Position numbers and translations under genes: made by a program. From NCBI GenBank assembly GCA_025358355.1, contig JANYJX010000042.1, positions 99,170 through 163,169 of the forward strand: a stretch of DNA of 64,000 nt. The letters run 5' to 3'. This DNA is from Actinomycetes bacterium (lineage in GTDB: Bacteria; Actinomycetota; Thermoleophilia; Gaiellales; Gaiellaceae). The notes beneath the pieces are model-generated. The model made no database searches, was not told where the DNA came from, and saw only the letters and a program-made list of their open reading frames with translations. Below are positions 15,828 through 23,179 of this stretch, piece after piece; the first letter of the stretch is position 1; each line of letters begins with the position of its first letter.

Positions 15828-17234
15828 TCAATCGATCTGAGTGCGGCGGTACGCGAGAAACTCGAGCAGGTCGGAGCGCGTCAGGATCGCCGCCGGCTTG
15901 CCCGCGCTAGCGACGACGACCGCCGCGGCGGGCCCGGACAAGTCTGAAAAGACTTCATCGAGAGACGCGCCAGCGTCGACAGTCGCGAGCGGCGGCTGCA
16001 TCGCAACCGCAACGGCGTCGTTGAGCGCGTCAGGATTCTTGAACACGCGGTCGAGCAGGCTGCGCTCCTGGATCGAGCCGACGATATCGGTCATCGCAGC
16101 GAGGGGCTCGTGGCGGACGACAGGCAGCTGCGAGATCGAATAGCGCTGCATCAGGTCGATCGCTGCGCCGACCTTCTGGCTCGACTCGATCGTGACGAGC
16201 TCAGGCAGGTCGTGCGCCTCGCCACGCTTGAAGCGGAGCAGCTCGGCGACGGTCGGCGGCGGTGTGCGGCGCTCGAGGAAGCCGTACTGGAGCATCCAGT
16301 TGTCGTCGTAGAACTTCGAGAGGTACGAGCGGCCGGAATCCGGGAACAGAAGCACAACGCGGGAGTCAGGGCCGAGTCGCCGCGCGATCTCCATCCCAGC
16401 CCACGCGGTCGTCCCCGAGGAGCCGCCGACGAGCAGCCCTTCCTCGCGCGCGAGCCGCCGCGCGGTAACGAACGAGTCGCGATCGGAGACGCGCACCCAC
16501 TCGTCGACCACCGTTGGATCCATCGTCTTCGGCCACGTGTCCTTGCCGATTCCCTCCACGAGATACGGATGCAGCGAGTGGTCGGCGTCGGAGGTGTAGA
16601 CCGAGCCCTCCGGGTCGGCGCCGACGATCAGCGTGGTCGAGCCGCGCTCTTTGAAGTAGCGGCCGACGCCGGAGATCGTGCCGCCGGTGCCGACCGAGAT
16701 CACGATCGCGGCGATCTCACCGCCCGTCTGCTCCCACAGCTCCGGGCCGGTGACGCGGTAGTGCGCCTCCGGGTTCGAGCTGTTCGAGTACTGGTCGGGC
16801 TTGAAGCCGCCGGGAATCTCCTCGGCAAGCCGATCGGAGACGGAGTAGTAGCTCTCGGGGGAATCCGGCTCGACGGCGGTGGGCGTGATCACGACCTCGG
16901 CGCCGTACGCACGCAGCATCGCGATCTTCTCCTGGCTCATTTTGTCGGGCATCACGAAGATGCAGCGGTAGCCCTTGAGCGCGGCGGCCATCGCGAGGCC
17001 GACACCCGTGTTGCCCGAGGTCGGCTCGACGATGGTGCCGCCGGGGAGGAGCCGGCCTTCCTGCTCCGCCGCCTCGATCATGGCCATGCCGATGCGATCC
17101 TTCACCGACCCGCCCGGGTTCAGGTACTCGAGCTTGGCGAGCAACTCGCCGGGGACATCGCGCGAGAGCCGATCGAGGCGGACGATCGGCGTCGAGCCAA
17201 CAAGCTCGAGGACGGTGGGGAAGACGCGTGGCAT
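15828..17234 (-). CDS. cbs: Cystathionine beta-synthase
   Basis: The 468-residue PLP enzyme condenses serine with homocysteine in transsulfuration. The PLP Lys is Lys45 in NPGGSVKDRIGM; the substrate loop EPTSGNTGVGL and phosphate-binding SVGTGGTISGVG are clear. Residues from about 340 form a pair of CBS regulatory domains (VGAAIDLMQRYSISQLPVVR and the last segment ending SDLLEFLAYRRTQID). The CBS pair distinguishes it from plain cysteine synthases. The ATG at 17234 begins exactly at the domain, with TACGCT 9 nt upstream. The longer upstream open frame is Arg-rich noise. There is no haem N-terminal domain. Confidence 0.9.
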   Translation of the reverse strand: MPRVFPTVLELVGSTPIVRLDRLSRDVPGELLAKLEYLNPGGSVKDRIGMAMIEAAEQEGRLLPGGTIVEPTSGNTGVGLAMAAALKGYRCIFVMPDKMSQEKIAMLRAYGAEVVITPTAVEPDSPESYYSVSDRLAEEIPGGFKPDQYSNSSNPEAHYRVTGPELWEQTGGEIAAIVISVGTGGTISGVGRYFKERGSTTLIVGADPEGSVYTSDADHSLHPYLVEGIGKDTWPKTMDPTVVDEWVRVSDRDSFVTARRLAREEGLLVGGSSGTTAWAGMEIARRLGPDSRVVLLFPDSGRSYLSKFYDDNWMLQYGFLERRTPPPTVAELLRFKRGEAHDLPELVTIESSQKVGAAIDLMQRYSISQLPVVRHEPLAAMTDIVGSIQERSLLDRVFKNPDALNDAVAVAMQPPLATVDAGASLDEVFSDLSGPAAAVVVASAGKPAAILTRSDLLEFLAYRRTQID

Positions 17235-17359
17235 CGCGACGCAAGCGTACTTTCTCCCGCTGCCACGCTTGAGGAGCGATTGCTTTCCGTAGGTTTCCGC
17301 AGGCTCGTTGCGGGTGCTGGCGGATGGATGCTTGGGAGCCGGTCGACAGGATCTTCCCC

Positions 17360-17617
17360 ATGACCACCGCGCCGCACCGCCCGCTGTGCACGATCGAGCT
17401 GATCGCCGAAGGCCACGCCGATCGCTGCCCCGGCGAGGGATGTGTGTTCTGGGAGAGCGGCTGCGTCCTGAGCAGGATCGAAGCCGATCTCGACGGGCGG
17501 CCTGAGGTCGCGGCGCTGCTACTCGACCTGAGACGCGAGCTTGATGCGGGCCGAACGGTTGCCGTCGAGGACGCACAGGCGCTTTTCCACCGCCGCCTCG
17601 CCGCCGGCCGCGAGTAG
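17360..17617 (+). CDS. Small Cys-containing conserved protein of unknown function
   Basis: The product of about 85 residues opens MTTAPHRPLCTIELIAEGHA and contains CPGEGCVFWESGCVL, a four-Cys arrangement that could bind zinc or an iron-sulfur cluster. The rest is helical (RIEADLDGRPEVAALLLDLR). The ATG at 17360 is chosen because AGGA lies 8 nt upstream; an in-frame ATG at 17324 is possible. It lies between cbs and purH and points against both. Its function is unknown. Confidence 0.62.
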   Translation: MTTAPHRPLCTIELIAEGHADRCPGEGCVFWESGCVLSRIEADLDGRPEVAALLLDLRRELDAGRTVAVEDAQALFHRRLAAGRE

Positions 17618-17625
17618 CCGCGCGG

Positions 17626-19158
17626 CTAGTGGCGGAAGTGACGCCGGCCGGTGAAGACCATCGCCGCGCCGGCGGCCTCAACCGCGGCGATCACCTCGGC
17701 ATCGCGCTTCGACCCGCCGGGCTGGACGATCGCCGCGACACCCGCATCGAGCGCGAGTTGTGCCCCGTCGGCGAAGGGAAAGAACGCGTCGGAGGCGAGC
17801 GTTGCGCCGGCGAGTGAGTGGCCATGCTCACGCGCCTTCTCGACCGCGAGCCGCACAGCGTCTACGCGACTCACCTGGCCGCCACCGATGCCAAGCGTCC
17901 GGCCGTCGCGCGCTAGAACGATCGCGTTCGAGGTGACGTGCCGCACGACGGCCCACGCGAAGAGCACGTCGGCCCAGCGCGCCTCGTCGAACGCACCGCA
18001 CGCGACCGTCATCGCCTCGCGATCGGCCGGTGCCCCGTCCCGCTCCTGCACGAGTAGCCCACCGGGCACGCGCTTGTAGTCGACCTCCTCTACCTTCGCA
18101 GCTCGCCGCTCACGATCCTCGAGGATGCGAATGGCGGGTTTGCGAGCGAGCGCTTCAAGACCGGCGTCGTCGTACGCGGGCGCGAGCAAGACCTCGACGA
18201 ACTGCTCGGCAAGCGCCTCCCCGAGCGTCGCGGAGACACCGCGAGTGAGCACTACGACGCCGCCGTACGCGGACACCGGATCCGCAGCCAGCGCCTTCGC
18301 GTACGCCTCCTCGATCGTGCCGCCAACGCCTACACCACACGGGTTCGCGTGCTTCACGATCACACAGGCGGACCGGTCGCCGAGAGCCCGCGCGAGCCCC
18401 CGCGCCGCCGACAAGTCGTTGAGGTTGTTGAACGAGAGCGGCTTGCCGTGGCGCTGCTCCACGCGCGAGAGTAGGTGCGTCCGCGCGCCGCGCTGCGTGT
18501 AGTAGGCGGCGCGCTGGTGCGGATTCTCGCCGTACGAGAGCTCGAGTGCGCGGTCGAAAACCGGCAGCAACGTCTCAGGAAACGCGTCGCCGCCGAGCCA
18601 CGTTGCGACCGCTGCGTCGTAGGCGGCGGTCGTCGCGAAGGCACCCGCCGCAAGCTTGCGCCGGGTCTCGCGTGTCACCGCACCGTCGCGGCGCAGCTCC
18701 TCGAGCACGATGTCGTAGTCCTCCGGGCGGCACAACGGGAGAACGTCGGCATGGTTCTTCGCCGCCGCGCGCAACATCGCGGGGCCGCCCACGTCGATCT
18801 TCTCGATCGCGTCCGCATGAGTGACATCGAGTGCGGCGACCGTCTGCTCGAACGGGTAGAGGTTGACGCAGACAAGATCGAACGGCTCGATCCCGTGCGT
18901 GTCCAGATCGGCCATATCCTCGGCGACGTCGCGGCGGGCGAGGATGCCCCCGTGCACCGCCGGGTGGAGCGTCACGACACGGTGTCCAAGCATCTCGGCG
19001 AAGCCGGTCAGCGCTTCGACCCGCGTCACCTCCAGCCCCTCCGCCTCGAGATGTGACGCAGTGCCGCCGCTCGCGACGAGATCCCAGCCGAGGTCGGCGA
19101 GACCGCGCGCGAACACCGCGATTCCGGTCTTGTCGTAGGCGGAGAGAAGCGCTCTCAT
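17626..19158 (-). CDS. purH: Bifunctional AICAR formyltransferase/IMP cyclohydrolase
   Basis: This 510-residue enzyme carries out the last two steps of IMP synthesis. The N-terminal IMP cyclohydrolase domain (MGS-like fold) starts RALLSAYDKTGIAVFARGLA and contains GFAEMLGHRVVTLHPAVHGG. The C-terminal AICAR transformylase contains LSYGENPHQRAAYYTQRG, the catalytic Lys-His in VKHANPCGVG and the end DAFFPFADGAQLALDAGV. The length is normal. Its ATG overlaps the purN stop by 4 nt, so purM-purN-purH form one minus-strand operon. Confidence 0.95.
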   Translation of the reverse strand: MRALLSAYDKTGIAVFARGLADLGWDLVASGGTASHLEAEGLEVTRVEALTGFAEMLGHRVVTLHPAVHGGILARRDVAEDMADLDTHGIEPFDLVCVNLYPFEQTVAALDVTHADAIEKIDVGGPAMLRAAAKNHADVLPLCRPEDYDIVLEELRRDGAVTRETRRKLAAGAFATTAAYDAAVATWLGGDAFPETLLPVFDRALELSYGENPHQRAAYYTQRGARTHLLSRVEQRHGKPLSFNNLNDLSAARGLARALGDRSACVIVKHANPCGVGVGGTIEEAYAKALAADPVSAYGGVVVLTRGVSATLGEALAEQFVEVLLAPAYDDAGLEALARKPAIRILEDRERRAAKVEEVDYKRVPGGLLVQERDGAPADREAMTVACGAFDEARWADVLFAWAVVRHVTSNAIVLARDGRTLGIGGGQVSRVDAVRLAVEKAREHGHSLAGATLASDAFFPFADGAQLALDAGVAAIVQPGGSKRDAEVIAAVEAAGAAMVFTGRRHFRH

Positions 19159-19706
19159 GCCTCGACCAACTCGCGCACGACCTTCGGCAGCAGCCGGTGC
19201 TCGACGGCCTGCACCCGCGCGCGCAACGTCGCCGCGGTGTCGCCCGGAAGCACGAGAACCGTCTCGGCCTCGATCACGGCTCCGGTATCGATGCCTTCTT
19301 CGACCCAGTGAACAGTGGCCGCTGTCTCGGAAACGCCGGCCGCGAGAACGTCTTCGATCGGATGCGCGCCGGGGAACTGCGGCAACGGCGCCGAGTGCGT
19401 GTTCACGATCGAGCCGGCGTAGCGGTCGAAGAACGGGCGCCGAAGCAGGTGCATGTATCCGGCGAGGACGACGAGATCGACACCGCGCTCACCGAGCCAG
19501 TCGGCGACAGCAGCGTCGCGCGCCTCGCGGCTCTCGTGCTCGGCCGCATCGAAGACCGCTATTGGAATGCCAGCGGTCTCGGCACGCGTGAGCGCCGGAG
19601 CGCCGGGCACGTTCGATGCCACGGCGGCAATCGGCAACCCGGCGTCGATTAGCGCTTGCAAGTTCGTTCCGGTGCCAGAGACGAGCACGCCGATCAGTCG
19701 AGCCAC
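19155..19706 (-). CDS. purN: Phosphoribosylglycinamide formyltransferase
   Basis: This 183-residue enzyme uses 10-formyl-THF to make FGAR from GAR. The phosphate loop GVLVSGTGTNLQALIDAG and the active-site strand LAGYMHLLRRPFFDRYAG are typical. The catalytic Asn-x-His is retained in NTHSAPLPQFPGAHP, and the Asp in EEGIDTGAV is present. The usual HPxLLP stretch is changed to HSAPLP, a deviation next to the catalytic His. The gene overlaps the purM 3' end by 13 nt and the purH start by 4 nt. Confidence 0.92.
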   Translation of the reverse strand: MARLIGVLVSGTGTNLQALIDAGLPIAAVASNVPGAPALTRAETAGIPIAVFDAAEHESREARDAAVADWLGERGVDLVVLAGYMHLLRRPFFDRYAGSIVNTHSAPLPQFPGAHPIEDVLAAGVSETAATVHWVEEGIDTGAVIEAETVLVLPGDTAATLRARVQAVEHRLLPKVVRELVEA

Positions 19707-20644
19707 CGGACGCCTTCCCCGGGCTCGACCTGGCCGATCACAACATCGCCGGGTCGCGTGTCTGCGGCGGGCACAACCGCGCAGTAGCCGATCCCGATGT
19801 TGAAGACGCGACGCAACTCGTCCTCGCTAACGCCCTGCTCCGCGAGCCAGGCGAAGACCGGTGGCCGCTCCCAGCTGGACGGGTCGACGACGGCGCCGAG
19901 CCCATTCGGCAGCACGCGGGCGAGATTCCCTGCGATCCCGCCGCCGGTGACGTGGGCGAGGCCTCGCACGTCGGCGCGAGCGCCCAGTGCACGCACTTCG
20001 TCGAGGTAGAGCCTCGTCGGCGGCAGCAGAAGATCCGCGTCGATCTCGCCGTCACCGACGAGCCGCCGCACGAGCGAGAAGCCGTTCGCGTGAATGCCGG
20101 CCGAAGCGAAGCCGAGCACAAGGTCGCCAGCCTCGATCCGCGAGCCGTCGATCAGCCGCTCGCGCTCGACGACCCCGACGCACGTCCCACAGAAGTCGAT
20201 CTCGTCCTCGCGATAGATCCCCGGCAGCTCGGCGGTCTCGCCGCCGAGAATCGCGCAACCTACCGCGCGGCACACCTCCGCGGCGCCCTCGACGAGCTCC
20301 GCAACCTGCTCGGCGTCGATCGTGTTCGCGGCGACGTAGTCGAGGAAGAAGAGCGGCTCCGCGCCGGTCGTGAGCACATCGTTGATGCAGTGCGCCGCGA
20401 GGTCCGCGCCACACCAGCGCAACCGACCCGCGCGGCGACCGAGCACGAGCTTCGAGCCGACGGAGTCGGTCGACGCAGCAAGCAGCCGGCGTTCGTCGAT
20501 CGCAAAAAGCCCTGCAAATGACCCGAACGCGCCAGCGACCGCGGCGGTTGTAGTGGACGCGACGGCGGCGCGTAGCCGCTCGACGATCGCGTCAGCCGTC
20601 GCGAGCGAGACGCCCGCGGCAGCATAGGTCTGCTCCTCTGCCAC
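19694..20644 (-). CDS. purM: Phosphoribosylformylglycinamidine cyclo-ligase (AIR synthetase)
   Basis: This 316-residue ATP-dependent enzyme closes the imidazole ring of AIR. Motifs are LLAASTDSVGSKLVLGRRAG, CINDVLTTGAEPLFFLDYVA, ILGGETAELPGIY and VTGGGIAGNLARVLPNGLGA. It is a little shorter than the family norm of about 345 because the N-terminal tail is trimmed. The GTG at 20644 is chosen because TAGACT lies 8 nt upstream and the family start (EEQTYAAAGVSLATADAIVE) follows directly. It heads the purM-purN-purH unit and is divergent from ctaG with only 39 bp between start codons. Confidence 0.93.
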   Translation of the reverse strand: MAEEQTYAAAGVSLATADAIVERLRAAVASTTTAAVAGAFGSFAGLFAIDERRLLAASTDSVGSKLVLGRRAGRLRWCGADLAAHCINDVLTTGAEPLFFLDYVAANTIDAEQVAELVEGAAEVCRAVGCAILGGETAELPGIYREDEIDFCGTCVGVVERERLIDGSRIEAGDLVLGFASAGIHANGFSLVRRLVGDGEIDADLLLPPTRLYLDEVRALGARADVRGLAHVTGGGIAGNLARVLPNGLGAVVDPSSWERPPVFAWLAEQGVSEDELRRVFNIGIGYCAVVPAADTRPGDVVIGQVEPGEGVRWLD

Positions 20645-20652
20645 CGCGATCG

Positions 20653-20658
20653 AGTCTA
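20653..20658 (-). promoter_or_regulatory. -10 element (TAGACT) for purM
   Basis: On the minus strand TAGACT lies 8 nt before the GTG of purM. It is only 13 bp from the divergent TAGAGT of ctaG, so the two promoters are packed back to back. Confidence 0.5.
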
Positions 20659-20671
20659 CGGCCTCCGGGGC

Positions 20672-20677
20672 TAGAGT
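20672..20677 (+). promoter_or_regulatory. Leaderless -10 element (TAGAGT) for ctaG
   Basis: TAGAGT is followed by exactly 6 nt and the GTG at 20684, with no ribosome binding site. It supports this start codon. Confidence 0.6.
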
Positions 20678-20683
20678 GGCACC

Positions 20684-21547
20684 GTGATCGGCGCGTCGCT
20701 CCTCAGCTCGTGGTCGGTCGAACCGGCGACGTTGGTAACGGCCGCGGTTCTCGCGCTCGCCTACGCGAGGCGCGCGCGGACACTCTCGCGACGCGGCCAA
20801 CCTGTGCCCGGCTGGCGGATCGCGATCTTCGCAACCGGCATCGCGTTGATGGTGCTGGCGATCGCGTCGCCGATCGACGCCGTCGGCGAGGACGACCTCT
20901 TCACGCTCCACATGATCCAGCACCTACTGCTCGGCGACATCATTCCGATGTGCCTGCTCGCCGGGACGACCGGGCCGCTGCTGCAGCCTCTCCTCGCGCG
21001 GCTGCCGGTGAAGGAGCTGCGCGCGCTCGCGACGCCGTACGTCGCATTGCCGATCTGGGCGTTCAACCTCGGCCTCTGGTTCCTGCCGGGCATGTTCGAT
21101 GCGGCCGAGGGTCATGCGGTCGTCCACATGGTGTTCCACGTTTCACTGCTGACCGCGGGGACGATCATGTGGCTGCCCGTCTTCGAGACGCTGCCCGCGC
21201 CCGAGTGGTTCGGGACTGGCGCGAAGCTCGGCTACATCCTCATCGTCCGAAGCGTTGGGATGATCTTTGCGAACGTGCTTGTTTGGGCCAGCTCGCCGTT
21301 CTACGAACCGTACCGGAGCGGCGGCTCGCACTACGGGATCTCGCCGCTCGGCGATCAGCAGCTCGCGGGTGGCGTGATGCTGCTTTACGACTCGTTGCTG
21401 ACGCTGGTCGCGATCGCGTGGCTGTTCCTCCGCATGGCGCAGGAGAGCGAGGCGCGCCAGGAGCTACTCGAGCGCGGGCTGGACGAACGCGCGGTGCGGC
21501 GCGCAGTGCGCTATGGGCGGTGGCGCGAGCTCGCGGGCAGCGAGTGA
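20684..21547 (+). CDS. ctaG: Cytochrome c oxidase assembly protein, CtaG/Caa3_CtaG type
   Basis: This 287-residue membrane protein has about seven transmembrane helices and the family histidine motifs LHMIQHLLLGDIIPMCLLAG and HAVVHMVFHVSLLTAGTIMW, with SPFYEPYRSG near the C-terminal half. These match the caa3-type CtaG family linked to copper delivery to cytochrome oxidase. The oxidase genes are not in the window. The GTG start is 6 nt after TAGAGT. Two REP-like palindromes lie between its stop and the convergent purF end. Confidence 0.85.
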   Translation: MIGASLLSSWSVEPATLVTAAVLALAYARRARTLSRRGQPVPGWRIAIFATGIALMVLAIASPIDAVGEDDLFTLHMIQHLLLGDIIPMCLLAGTTGPLLQPLLARLPVKELRALATPYVALPIWAFNLGLWFLPGMFDAAEGHAVVHMVFHVSLLTAGTIMWLPVFETLPAPEWFGTGAKLGYILIVRSVGMIFANVLVWASSPFYEPYRSGGSHYGISPLGDQQLAGGVMLLYDSLLTLVAIAWLFLRMAQESEARQELLERGLDERAVRRAVRYGRWRELAGSE

Positions 21548-21549
21548 CG

Positions 21550-21618
21550 GACATGCCCTTGCTCTGACCCCGGACGCGGCCGTTCGAACCATGTCTGGGG
21601 TCAGAGCGAGGACATGTC
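21550..21618. repeat. REP-like palindrome, copy 3
   Basis: Arms of 22 nt (left GACATGCCCTTGCTCTGACC plus CC) pair with two mismatches around a 25-nt centre. It begins 3 nt after the ctaG stop codon and may also act as its terminator. Confidence 0.85.
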
Positions 21619-21691
21619 CTCCGGCTCAACACCAAGCTCCGTTTCGAGGAGCTACCAAGCAAGCTCGTGATGACGTTACGGTGCGATTCAA

Positions 21692-21760
21692 GCCACGTCT
21701 TTGCTCTGGCCCCCAACATGGCCGCGGTGGACGCGTCCGGGGTCAGAGCAAAGACTTGGC
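21692..21760. repeat. REP-like palindrome, copy 4 (diverged)
   Basis: Arms of 22 nt (left GCCACGTCTTTGCTCTGGCC plus CC; right GGGGTCAGAGCAAAGACTTG plus GC) pair with two mismatches around a 25-nt centre. CCTTG has become CTTTG on both arms, a compensated change that keeps the stem. It lies just after the purF stop on the opposite strand. Confidence 0.83.
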
Positions 21761-21796
21761 CGTTCTGGAGAGTCGCCGACCGCGCTAGCCGGGCGG

Positions 21797-23179
21797 CTAC
21801 GCAGGCGCAGGTTCGAAGCGCATCTTCGCGAGATTACGCTCCCACGGGACCCGCGTTGGGTACTCCCGCGTGAAGCACGCGCGGCACACCGAGCCCTCCG
21901 GCAGGCGCGTCGCCCACTGCATCCCCTCGAGTGAAAGGTAGTGCAGAGACGTCGCGCCGACGTGCGCGCACATCTCCTCGCCCGAGCGATGCGCGGCCGC
22001 GAGCTGATCCTCATCGGCCATGTCGATTCCGTAGAAGCACGGCGAGACAACGGGCGGCGACGACACGCGCACGTGCACCTCGGCCGCGCCGGAGTCGAAC
22101 AGCATCGCGACGAGTGCGCGCATCGTGTTGCCGCGCACGATCGAGTCGTCGACGATCACGATCCGCTTCCCGGCGATCTCGTCCAGCGGGTTGAACTTCA
22201 TCCGGATTCCCTGCTCGCGCAGCGCCTGATCGGGCTGGATGAACGTCCGCCCCACGTAGCGATTCTTGATCAGCCCCTCCTCATACGGGATCCCCGACGC
22301 CTTCGCAAAGCCGATCGCGGCGGGTGTACCCGAATCCGGGATCGGCATCACGAGATCGGCCTCGGCCGGCGCCTCCTGCGCGAGCCGCTGGCCCATCCGA
22401 ACCCGCGAGCCGTGCACCTCGGTGCCCGCGAGCCGCGAGTCCGGCCGGGCGAAATAGACATGCTCGAAAATGCACAGCGCGCCGCGTCCTTCCGGCAGCG
22501 CCTGCGCGCTTTGCAACTCGTTCCCCTCGACCCACACGACCTCGCCCGGGCGCACCTCTCGCTCCCACGTGGCGCCGATCAGGTCGAACGCGCACGACTC
22601 GGACGCGATGACCCAGTCGTCGCCGATGCGGCCAAGCTCGAGCGGGCGAATCCCGTGCGGATCGCGGAAGGCAACGAGCGTGTCGCCTGCCAGCGCGACA
22701 ACGGAATACGCGCCTTCCAGCCGCGCCATCGTTTGCGCCACGACTTCAGCGAGCGACCCGGAATCGCGCGCGAGCAACGCCGCGATCACCTCCGTATCGG
22801 ACGACGACGAAAAGCGGATACCTGCGGCAACGAGCTCCTCGCGCAGCCCGGCGGCGTTCGTGAGGTTCCCGTTGTGGCCGAGCGCCACACGCCTCTCGCG
22901 GCCATGGTGGACGACCGGCTGAGCGTTCGCCCAGACCGCGGAGCCGGTGGTCGAGTAGCGCGTGTGGCCGATCGCGACATCGCCCGGCAAAGCCTGCAGC
23001 TGCTGCTCGCTGAAGACGTGCGCGACGAGGCCCATGTCGCGCAGCGCCGTCAGCCGGCCGGCGTTGGAGACGGCGATTCCCGCCGATTCCTGGCCGCGAT
23101 GCTGCAGCGCGTACAGGCCGAAATAGGCGAGCCGTGCGACATCGCGGCTGTCCGAACGAATGCCAAAGACGCCACACAT
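21797..23179 (-). CDS. purF: Amidophosphoribosyltransferase
   Basis: This 460-residue enzyme starts de novo purine synthesis by transferring ammonia from glutamine to PRPP. The N-terminal nucleophile Cys follows Met1 directly (MCGVFGIRSD), so there is no propeptide. The glutaminase part contains LYALQHRGQESAGIAVS and GHTRYSTTGS. The PRPP loop is VIVDDSIVRGNTMRALV. Cys residues near the C-terminus (SVCRACFTREYP) fit the iron-sulfur-containing class. The ATG shares one base with the purL stop (TGATG), so purL and purF are translationally coupled. Confidence 0.95.
   Translation of the reverse strand: MCGVFGIRSDSRDVARLAYFGLYALQHRGQESAGIAVSNAGRLTALRDMGLVAHVFSEQQLQALPGDVAIGHTRYSTTGSAVWANAQPVVHHGRERRVALGHNGNLTNAAGLREELVAAGIRFSSSSDTEVIAALLARDSGSLAEVVAQTMARLEGAYSVVALAGDTLVAFRDPHGIRPLELGRIGDDWVIASESCAFDLIGATWEREVRPGEVVWVEGNELQSAQALPEGRGALCIFEHVYFARPDSRLAGTEVHGSRVRMGQRLAQEAPAEADLVMPIPDSGTPAAIGFAKASGIPYEEGLIKNRYVGRTFIQPDQALREQGIRMKFNPLDEIAGKRIVIVDDSIVRGNTMRALVAMLFDSGAAEVHVRVSSPPVVSPCFYGIDMADEDQLAAAHRSGEEMCAHVGATSLHYLSLEGMQWATRLPEGSVCRACFTREYPTRVPWERNLAKMRFEPAPA

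Noticed and set aside
17235..17681. Extended N-terminus of cystathionine beta-synthase
   Set aside because: The added residues are Arg-rich and unlike any haem domain; the core begins right after ATG 17234.
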